A DNA stretch of 12,586 nucleotides from Ruminococcus sp. UBA5884 (GTDB lineage: Bacteria; Bacillota; Clostridia; Oscillospirales; Ruminococcaceae), in assembly GCA_002431975.1 (NCBI GenBank), contig DJFA01000025.1, positions 2,158 through 14,743 of the forward strand, in the 5' to 3' direction. Position 1 is the first letter of the stretch. Every line of letters begins with the position of its first letter. The notes beneath the pieces were generated by a model, which had not been told where the DNA came from, made no database searches, and saw only the letters and a program-made list of their open reading frames with translations. The position numbers were made by a program, and so were the translations under genes. Positions 7,249-12,586 of this stretch are shown here, piece by piece.

Positions 7249-7494
7249 ATGAATGAAAAAGCAAAAGAATTTATTTATCCGGATACTACTGTACAGATAA
7301 CGGGAACAAGACTGCTTGAAATAGAACACTGCCGCAGAATAATTGAATACAATGATATTCATATCTGCGTCAGGACATATGTTTCAGAACTTCATATATG
7401 GGGGGAAAATCTTTCAGCAGATGATTACGGAAACGGCGGCATAACAGTAAAAGGTCAGATAAAATCCGTTGAATTTGAGCGTCTGAGGATATAG
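7249..7494 (+). CDS. yqfC: Sporulation protein YqfC (YabP/YqfC family)
   Basis: An 81-residue protein of the YabP/YqfC family, normally made in the mother cell during endospore formation. Its molecular role is not well defined. The family pattern is visible: an N-terminal VQITGTRLLEIEHCRRIIEY segment (residues 16-35), then a beta-rich stretch with LHIWGENL (48-55) and a terminal GGITVKGQIKSVEF (63-76). The size equals that of known family members. The ribosome binding site GAGGTGAT at 7238-7245 is nearly perfect. The stop codon is 4 bases before yqfD, the conserved Firmicute gene order, which makes the assignment much firmer. In Bacillus the order continues to phoH; here ispF follows instead. 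Confidence 0.88.
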   Translation: MNEKAKEFIYPDTTVQITGTRLLEIEHCRRIIEYNDIHICVRTYVSELHIWGENLSADDYGNGGITVKGQIKSVEFERLRI

Positions 7495-7498
7495 TTAT

Positions 7499-8671
7499 AT
7501 GTTTGATAATATACGGGGAGTTCTGCATATACGTGCTGACGGCGAAAAAATATATTCATTTATAAATGAACTCAAATCTGAAAGAATAGTCTGTAAGGGT
7601 CAGAAATGCAAAAATAACAGCTTTTATTGCAGAATATATGAATCATCTTTTAAAACTGTTGAAAAAATCGCTCTGAAATACAATATATCAGTGAGTATTA
7701 TAAAAAAATATGGTTTAAGATACAAATTTTTAAGATACAGAAAACGTTTCGGACTCTTTGCAGGACTTATATTAGTACCTCTTTTTATACTTTTCATATC
7801 CAATACTGTTGTTATAATCAATATAAACGGAAATGAAAAAAATTCAAGAGAACAGATAATTTCAGCTCTTGAGGATATCGGAATAAAAAAAGGTGCGTCA
7901 ATTTCTGATATAGATTTCAGATATGCAGAACAGAAACTGCGTCTTAGCCTTGATGATGTAGTCTGGACAGCTATAAGACATACAGGCTGCCGCATAACAG
8001 TTGATATTGATGAAAGTGAAGGCTCGCCTGAAATACTTAAAGAACGAACTCCTGCAAATATAATTGCTTCAAGAGATGCACAGATAGTTTCAGTAAATGT
8101 TCTTATGGGACATCTTGTAAAACTTGTAAATGACGGCGTTAAAAAAGGCGATGTTATAATAAGCGGTATCTATTCAGATGACAAGGGAAATATAAGAACT
8201 GTTCATTCAATCGGAAATATCACCGGAATTTATAATGAAAGCGTTGTATTTACTCAGAATTTCAACTGTATTGAAAGAAATCCTACCGGCTTTTCAAAGC
8301 AGAGAAACTATTTTGAAATGTTCGGATTCAGAATACCGCTTTTTATCAAAGATGAACTTCCCCCAGATTATGAATATACCGAAAATACAAGCCATTTTTC
8401 ACTGATGAAGAATGAACTGCCTTTCGGAATAGTAAAGACTGAATATATTGAATATCAGGATTATGATGTTGTTTATTCGGAAGAACAGGCAGAAAAACTC
8501 CTTATGGACAAAATAATCAGATATGAAAATAATTTTATGAATGATATTGAAATTCTTGAAAAGGATATACAGAAAAATATCTTTGACGACCATATCGATT
8601 ATATAGTGAATTACAGGCTTAAAGGTGAAATCGGCATTTCTGAGGACGTTTTTACAGGCAAACCTGATTGA
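7499..8671 (+). CDS. yqfD: Sporulation membrane protein YqfD
   Basis: A 390-residue YqfD-family protein, about the length of the Bacillus protein. An N-terminal cytoplasmic region of roughly 80 residues is rich in Lys/Arg and ends in YRKR. A single transmembrane helix lies at about 84-106 (FGLFAGLILVPLFILFISNTVVI). A large, presumably extracytoplasmic part follows, including a region like the POTRA/FtsQ type (about 108-170: NEKNSREQIISALEDIGIKKG through VVWTAIRHTGCRITVDIDE) and then RTPANIIASRDAQIVSVNVLMGHLVKLVNDGVKKGDVIISG, a YqfD hallmark. It is needed around stage IV of sporulation in Bacillus, with unclear mechanism. Its ribosome binding site (GAGG at 7485-7488) lies inside the yqfC end, so translation is probably coupled. 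The stop codon overlaps the -35 box of the ispF promoter. Confidence 0.9.
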   Translation: MFDNIRGVLHIRADGEKIYSFINELKSERIVCKGQKCKNNSFYCRIYESSFKTVEKIALKYNISVSIIKKYGLRYKFLRYRKRFGLFAGLILVPLFILFISNTVVIININGNEKNSREQIISALEDIGIKKGASISDIDFRYAEQKLRLSLDDVVWTAIRHTGCRITVDIDESEGSPEILKERTPANIIASRDAQIVSVNVLMGHLVKLVNDGVKKGDVIISGIYSDDKGNIRTVHSIGNITGIYNESVVFTQNFNCIERNPTGFSKQRNYFEMFGFRIPLFIKDELPPDYEYTENTSHFSLMKNELPFGIVKTEYIEYQDYDVVYSEEQAEKLLMDKIIRYENNFMNDIEILEKDIQKNIFDDHIDYIVNYRLKGEIGISEDVFTGKPD

Positions 8672-8696
8672 CAGAATTGCTGTATACTGATATAAT
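8668..8696 (+). promoter_or_regulatory. ispF: Consensus sigma-A promoter of ispF
   Basis: TTGACA at 8668-8673 and TATAAT at 8691-8696 are both perfect, with a 17-base spacer and TGA before the -10. The -35 begins one base before the yqfD stop codon (8669-8671), so this housekeeping gene can be transcribed independently of the sporulation pair. Confidence 0.88.
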
Positions 8697-8712
8697 TAAG
8701 AAAAAATATATA

Positions 8713-8719
8713 AAAGAGG
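8713..8719 (+). promoter_or_regulatory. ispF: Ribosome binding site fixing the ispF start
   Basis: AAAGAGG lies 9 bases before the ATG at 8729. An in-frame TTG at 8720 directly abuts this site and would leave no room for initiation, so the ATG is chosen. Confidence 0.82.
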
Positions 8720-8728
8720 TTGAAATTT

Positions 8729-9202
8729 ATGCGTATAGGTCACGGATATGATGTTCATAAATTAACAGAAAACAGAAAGCTTATCATAGGAGGAGTTGAA
8801 ATTCCTCACGACAAAGGACTTGATGGTCATTCAGATGCAGATGTTCTTGTTCATGCAATCATGGATTCAATACTTGGTGCATTGGCTCTCGGCGATATCG
8901 GAAAACATTTTCCTGATACAGATGAAAAATACAAAGGAGCTGACAGCATAAAGCTTCTTGAGTATGTATGTGGCCTTATGGAGAAAAAAGGCTATTCAAT
9001 AGGCAATATTGATGCAACTGTTATCGCACAGAAACCAAAGCTTTCAGGATATATTCAGGATATGCGTAAAATAATAGCTTCAGCCTGCAAAACTGATATT
9101 GAAAATATCAATATCAAAGCCACAACAGAGGAAAAACTCGGATTTACAGGTGAATGTCTTGGAATTTCCGCACACAGCGTCTGCCTTCTTGAAAAAATAT
9201 AG
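8729..9202 (+). CDS. ispF: 2-C-methyl-D-erythritol 2,4-cyclodiphosphate synthase
   Basis: IspF converts CDP-methylerythritol 2-phosphate to methylerythritol cyclodiphosphate, releasing CMP, in the MEP pathway of isoprenoid synthesis. It acts as a cytoplasmic homotrimer. From the ATG at 8729 the protein has 157 residues, standard for the family. Zinc ligands Asp8 and His10 lie in the N-terminal motif RIGHGYDVH, and His42 lies in DADVLVH after the DGHSDAD signature (32-38). GDIGKHFPDTD is the substrate loop, and the KATTEEKLGFTG motif near the C terminus is present, so the enzyme is complete. It is not fused to, or next to, ispD. It has its own consensus promoter, as expected for a constitutive essential gene. 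The next gene is convergent, and a hairpin lies between them. Confidence 0.96.
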   Translation: MRIGHGYDVHKLTENRKLIIGGVEIPHDKGLDGHSDADVLVHAIMDSILGALALGDIGKHFPDTDEKYKGADSIKLLEYVCGLMEKKGYSIGNIDATVIAQKPKLSGYIQDMRKIIASACKTDIENINIKATTEEKLGFTGECLGISAHSVCLLEKI

Positions 9203-9220
9203 GATTTTCCCTGTCAATAT

Positions 9221-9258
9221 AAAAAAATAAAGGCACTGATGCATAAAACATCAGTGCC
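9221..9258 (-). terminator. Terminator for the minus-strand membrane protein gene, possibly bidirectional
   Basis: A perfect 10-bp stem pairs 9232-9241 (GGCACTGATG) with 9249-9258 around a 7-base loop. On the minus strand the hairpin is followed by a T-rich tract, the complement of AAAAAAATAAA at 9221-9231, so it clearly serves the minus-strand gene, whose stop lies 8 bases upstream of it. On the plus strand it follows ispF, but the tail (ATAATTTATC) is weak, so termination there may be less efficient. Confidence 0.85.
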
Positions 9259-9266
9259 ATAATTTA

Positions 9267-10964
9267 TCAGTTCCATTGCTGAGCGTGTATTATGTTTTCA
9301 TTGAATACAAGTATTGTATAGCCTTCAACATTTGCTTCTGTATGAGGAATCTGAAGTACAAGATTGTTATTGTTCTTTATATTTTCATACTCATTTCCAT
9401 TGAGGAGCAGGAAATAATTTTCCTGATTAGGCTGGTCATCAAACCAGCTTCTCTGTGACTGATAATAGTTTATGCTGTATTCGCCTTCATCTGAAACTCT
9501 TATGCTTCTTACCTTCGATTTTGAATCTGAAATTACAGTAAGTGAATTTGCGTTCCAGAATGTAGCGTATCCGTATGTCAGATTATTATTTTCAAGGTAA
9601 TCTGCTACTGCATAAAGACCATTGTGCTGGTTGTAGTCAGCAGGCATTTTTCTGATATCATTTACAGTAAGTGCTGATATTACAAGAACCGGTATAAGAG
9701 TAAGCACACAAAGACGCTTTTTATTGCTGCACTGTGTATATATCCACTGAGCAAGTATAAGAACCATTATTACAGATGTGCATACTATCGGACTTAAACG
9801 CCAGTTTGCTGAACTGAGTCCGCCGCATATATAGCCTATCATTACAAGAGCTGTCATTACCCAGTGGAAAAGAATGAATATACGGATATGGCGGCTTTTG
9901 ATTTTCGGATAGAGTATAGTTGTTATTATCGGTACAACTATAAGAACAACACTTATCATTATTCTTAAAACTGCATTGATTCCTTCAGCACTTGAAAGAG
10001 CAAGTCCGCTCGGATTTTCCATGCCGAGAAGATATGCAAGATGCGGGAAAAATCTTGAAAGATGTTCCCACCAGTCATCAGTGCTTGTAAGATTTGAAGC
10101 TCCGCTTGCATATGGAGCAGTTATATCTCCTGCGATAACATTTCCCCAGAGATATCCTATTCCTGTTCCGATTATTACAGTGCCTATAAGTATAATATTT
10201 GCTGCAAGTTCTTTCTTTGAACTGTATTTTTTAAAACAGAAAAATCTTTCAGCTATTAAAGCTCCTATTGCAGGCAACAGGAAAAGAGTAAGAATTTCAA
10301 GCTGATTTGCACCGGCAAGTATACACCATGCCAGAAGAATTGCTGAGAATATTATAAATTTTTTCTTTCTTGCAGGGTCAGGCTTGCTGTTTTCAATTAT
10401 ATTTATTACTTTGAATATCAATGCAAGTCCGACAAATGCATAGAGCATTCCAAGACTGTAATAAATTATATGTCCCCAGAAAATCTCTCTTAATTTCTTG
10501 CTGCATGAAAGCATTACAGGAACTACTGAAATTGTGAAAAGTGACCAGTTCAATGAAATTTTCATGGTTCTGAGCATTGCAAACAATGAAATAATAAAGA
10601 TTAAAAAGAATATGAACATTCCAAGAACCTGAGTTGTCATGCTTACTCCAAATAATGCAATAAGCGGAACCATTATCCACTGACCGCCGAACGGTAAAAG
10701 ACAGGCATATTCAAATTCTTCATTTAATATAGAACCTGAATCATATGTTGCCTGAGCCCACATCAGAGTGTCTGTACTGTCAGCATGAAATTCTCCTCTT
10801 GAAGGAAACAGTATATAATATCCTACATTTACAAGTGATATTATCATAAAAATAATTATCAGACCTCTGAAGCTGAATATTTGTTTTAACAGTTCAGCTT
10901 TGTTGATTGAAAATCTGCTTTTAGTTTTTGCTTCCGGTGCAGCAGACGGATTATTATTCTCCAT
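9267..10964 (-). CDS. Polytopic membrane protein, GT-C glycosyltransferase-like
   Basis: A 565-residue integral membrane protein that I cannot assign to a named family. After a hydrophilic N-terminus rich in Ala, Pro and Lys, a first helix at about 34-53 is followed by an outside loop carrying HADSTDTLMW (60-69). An acidic motif (Asp62, Asp65) right after the first helix, a total of roughly 11-13 helices, and a soluble C-terminal part are the general layout of GT-C lipid-linked-sugar glycosyltransferases such as the PMT/ArnT group. Residues about 435-565 form a hydrophilic domain after the last helix (VLTLIPVLVISALTV), containing YAVADYLENNNLTYGY and WFDDQP. AAAGGAG lies 9 bases before the start on the minus strand. 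The gene stands alone between a convergent terminator and the divergent MATE gene. Sugar transfer to a surface glycan or protein is inference; other polytopic functions are possible. Confidence 0.75.
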   Translation of the reverse strand: MENNNPSAAPEAKTKSRFSINKAELLKQIFSFRGLIIIFMIISLVNVGYYILFPSRGEFHADSTDTLMWAQATYDSGSILNEEFEYACLLPFGGQWIMVPLIALFGVSMTTQVLGMFIFFLIFIISLFAMLRTMKISLNWSLFTISVVPVMLSCSKKLREIFWGHIIYYSLGMLYAFVGLALIFKVINIIENSKPDPARKKKFIIFSAILLAWCILAGANQLEILTLFLLPAIGALIAERFFCFKKYSSKKELAANIILIGTVIIGTGIGYLWGNVIAGDITAPYASGASNLTSTDDWWEHLSRFFPHLAYLLGMENPSGLALSSAEGINAVLRIMISVVLIVVPIITTILYPKIKSRHIRIFILFHWVMTALVMIGYICGGLSSANWRLSPIVCTSVIMVLILAQWIYTQCSNKKRLCVLTLIPVLVISALTVNDIRKMPADYNQHNGLYAVADYLENNNLTYGYATFWNANSLTVISDSKSKVRSIRVSDEGEYSINYYQSQRSWFDDQPNQENYFLLLNGNEYENIKNNNNLVLQIPHTEANVEGYTILVFNENIIHAQQWN

Positions 10965-11023
10965 AAAAAAACTCTCCTTTCTTTAAAATTTGATACTATA
11001 ACCGCTATTATAGCATAATTATA

Positions 11024-11052
11024 ATTTTATCATCATTTTCATATAAAGTCAA
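11024..11052 (-). promoter_or_regulatory. Likely promoter of the minus-strand membrane protein gene
   Basis: Read on the minus strand, TTGACT (11052-11047, 5 of 6) lies 17 bases from TAAAAT (11029-11024, 5 of 6), with TGA immediately before the -10. This repeats the layout seen upstream of the plus-strand genes. The start codon is about 60 bases downstream at 10964. Confidence 0.7.
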
Positions 11053-11083
11053 TTATATGAGTAATTAATTCTGTAAAATTTTT

Positions 11084-11112
11084 TTAATCTGATTTAATAA
11101 ATATGATATAAA
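11084..11112 (+). promoter_or_regulatory. Tentative promoter of the MATE transporter gene
   Basis: TATAAA at 11107-11112 is preceded by TGA (extended -10), but the sequence 17 bases upstream (TTAATC at 11084-11089) is a poor -35. The extended -10 may compensate, or an activator may be needed. This is the weakest promoter call among the sigma-A-type sites. Confidence 0.35.
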
Positions 11113-11130
11113 TAATATGAATATGATATA
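11101..11130 (+). repeat. Tandem 10-base direct repeat upstream of the MATE gene
   Basis: ATATGATATA occurs identically at 11101-11110 and 11121-11130, exactly 20 bases apart, about two helical turns. It overlaps the tentative -10 region. It may be a regulator site on one DNA face, a duplicated -10, or chance in AT-rich DNA. Confidence 0.4.
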
Positions 11131-11161
11131 CAAAATACTGACACAGTGCTATTATATTGTT

Positions 11162-11170
11162 GAAAGGAAG
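11162..11170 (+). promoter_or_regulatory. Ribosome binding site fixing the MATE start
   Basis: GAAAGGAAG ends 9 bases before the ATG at 11180. The frame is open back to an ATG at 11117, but that one has no Shine-Dalgarno and would add 21 residues (rich in Tyr, Cys and Ile) not expected in this family. Confidence 0.8.
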
Positions 11171-11179
11171 TGTATCTGT

Positions 11180-12538
11180 ATGAAGGACCTTACCAAAGGC
11201 AATATAACAAAACTTATTCTTTTATTTGCTGTTCCGGTGCTTATCGGAAATATATTTCAGCAGTTCTATAATCTTGCAGATACTGCGATTATAGGAAATA
11301 TGCTCGGTGACAAGGACGCAATAGCCGCCGTGGGAGCTGTTTCACCTGTCATGTCGCTTGTCATAAGCTTTATAAATGGTCTTGCAAACGGATTTTCTAT
11401 AGTTATAGGCAGGCATTTCGGTGCAAAGGATATGAAACAGCTTAAACGTTCAGTTGCAGGAACGCTTGTCCTCGGACTTGCAACCTCTTTTGTGCTTACA
11501 GTTATAAGCCTTGCATTTTCAGAAACTATTATAAGAATTCTCGGAACTCCTGAGGAAATAATAAAAGCTGCTAATACATATATTACAATAATATTTGCAG
11601 GAATGACATTTACAATGCTTTATAACCTGTTTTCAGGAATACTCAGGGCAATAGGCAATACCTTAATGCCGCTTGTTTTCCTCGGAGCAGCAATCGTTAT
11701 AAATGTAGGACTCGATATAGCATTTATAGGCATTTTCAATATGGGAGTTGAAGGCACAGCTCTTGCTACAGTCATTTCACAGATAATATCAGCAATTCTT
11801 TGTATTATATATATATTCAGGAAATGTCCGGTTCTTAAAGTTTCAAAAGATGATTTCAAAAATATTACAAAGGCTGATGCTCTTGATTTGTATTCAACAG
11901 GGGCAGCAATGGGTCTTATGCTTTCAATAGTATCAATAGGTTCTGTAATACTCCAGAGTGCTATAAACGGTCTTGGAAAGGATACTATAGCAGCTCATAC
12001 CCTTGCAAGAAAAATATCTGAAATGTTTATGCTTCCTCTCAGCACTATAGGTATGGCTGCTTCAGCATTTATCAGTCAGAATATCGGTGCAGGAGAGATT
12101 GAACGTGTGAAAAAAGGTATTGTAAGAAGTATAATGCTTACCTGTATATGGTCGGCATTTACTATAATATCAGTATATCTTTTCGGAGATGTTCTGCTGA
12201 AACTTATTGCAGGAAGCGGAAAAGATGAAATAATATCAGTTTCATGGTATTATCTTAAAATAAATACTCCATTCTATTTTGTGCTTGGAGTATTGCTTGT
12301 TATGAGAAATTCAATGCAGAGTATGGGTATGAAAGTTATACCTGTAATTTCAAGTATCATAGAACTTTTAGGAAAATTTCTTGTTACAGTTCTGCTTGTG
12401 CCATATTTTGATTATTTCGGAGTATGTATAGCAGAACCATTGATATGGATAGTTATGACAATATGGTTAGTAGCAGCATATGTACTCAAAATCAGGAGTT
12501 TTTCATTGAAATCAGAAAAAGCAGTGAGTCTTGGCTGA
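11180..12538 (+). CDS. MATE-family efflux transporter
   Basis: A multidrug and toxic compound extrusion (MATE) transporter that exports cationic or other small molecules using a sodium or proton gradient. From the ATG at 11180 it has 452 residues, standard for the family, with about 12 hydrophobic segments in two related halves. The first half begins with KLILLFAVPVLIGNIFQQFYNLADTAIIGNMLG (residues 11-43), the classic MATE opening, followed by AIAAVGAVSPV and GFSIVIGRHFGA. The second half repeats the pattern with IAAHTLARKISEMFMLPLSTIGMAASAFISQNIGAG. Substrate cannot be predicted from sequence. It is transcribed divergently from the GT-C-like gene across a 215-base AT-rich gap. No regulator gene (MarR, TetR or MerR type) is adjacent in the window. 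The C-terminus is complete, and only 48 bases follow. Confidence 0.94.
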   Translation: MKDLTKGNITKLILLFAVPVLIGNIFQQFYNLADTAIIGNMLGDKDAIAAVGAVSPVMSLVISFINGLANGFSIVIGRHFGAKDMKQLKRSVAGTLVLGLATSFVLTVISLAFSETIIRILGTPEEIIKAANTYITIIFAGMTFTMLYNLFSGILRAIGNTLMPLVFLGAAIVINVGLDIAFIGIFNMGVEGTALATVISQIISAILCIIYIFRKCPVLKVSKDDFKNITKADALDLYSTGAAMGLMLSIVSIGSVILQSAINGLGKDTIAAHTLARKISEMFMLPLSTIGMAASAFISQNIGAGEIERVKKGIVRSIMLTCIWSAFTIISVYLFGDVLLKLIAGSGKDEIISVSWYYLKINTPFYFVLGVLLVMRNSMQSMGMKVIPVISSIIELLGKFLVTVLLVPYFDYFGVCIAEPLIWIVMTIWLVAAYVLKIRSFSLKSEKAVSLG

Positions 12539-12586
12539 TGTAATTATAGCACCAATTCGACATAAAAATTTTATAATTGAAAACAA

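Noticed and set aside
9976..10305. A 109-residue plus-strand open frame within the membrane protein gene.
   Set aside because: It is antisense to a clear multi-helix coding sequence, has no ribosome binding site, and matches nothing recognisable.
11117..11179. Upstream in-frame ATG as the MATE start or a separate leader peptide.
   Set aside because: No ribosome binding site precedes it, and the ATG at 11180 has one at good spacing with the family-typical N-terminus.
12539..12586. ATAAAA-A-TTTTAT near the window end, considered as the MATE terminator.
   Set aside because: An AT-only arm with a one-base loop cannot form a stable terminator; the real end may lie outside the window.

Overview
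The window looks like chromosomal DNA of an anaerobic, AT-rich, low-GC Gram-positive bacterium of the Ruminococcus / Oscillospiraceae type. Three things point there. A secreted modular xylanase ends in a dockerin, the plug that docks enzymes onto a cellulosome-style scaffold. A yqfC-yqfD pair belongs to the endospore programme of Firmicutes. The non-coding DNA is very AT-rich with strong GGAGG-type ribosome binding sites. The species assignment is inference.

Layout, left to right. (1) 1-3500: a single-gene unit for a 1100-residue xylanase (signal peptide, two CBM22, GH10, an unassigned segment, CBM9, NPD linker, dockerin), with a consensus promoter and a 3' hairpin. (2) 3527-5379: a two-gene unit, UDP-glucose 6-dehydrogenase (ugd) followed 17 bases later by an FMN-binding flavin reductase-like protein. 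(3) 5442-5821: an 85-residue four-cysteine protein of unknown function with its own promoter and terminator. (4) 5820-7201: O-acetylhomoserine sulfhydrylase (metY), also with its own promoter and terminator. (5) 7249-8671: the sporulation pair yqfC-yqfD. (6) 8668-9202: ispF of the MEP isoprenoid pathway. (7) 9232-10964, minus strand: a large polytopic membrane protein with GT-C glycosyltransferase-like organisation. (8) 11180-12538: a MATE-family multidrug/sodium antiporter-like transporter, divergent from (7).

These are mostly independent housekeeping or accessory transcription units rather than one pathway. The xylanase degrades plant xylan outside the cell. Ugd and the GT-C-like protein plausibly contribute to surface polysaccharide. 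MetY makes sulfur amino acids and IspF makes isoprenoids. The most striking shared feature is regulatory. Five units (xylanase, ugd, four-Cys gene, metY, ispF) have a near-consensus -35 exactly 17 bases from an extended -10 of the form TGA-TATAAT or TGA-TATACT, and the minus-strand membrane gene has a slightly weaker version. The sporulation pair lacks this layout and has a weak sigma-E-like candidate instead.

I see no mobile element, CRISPR array, tRNA, rRNA, riboswitch or broken gene. No stretch longer than 300 bases lacks a gene. I found no convincing new multi-gene system. The best unexplained items are the four-cysteine protein, the orphan membrane protein with its roughly 130-residue C-terminal domain, and the unassigned segment between GH10 and CBM9 in the xylanase.
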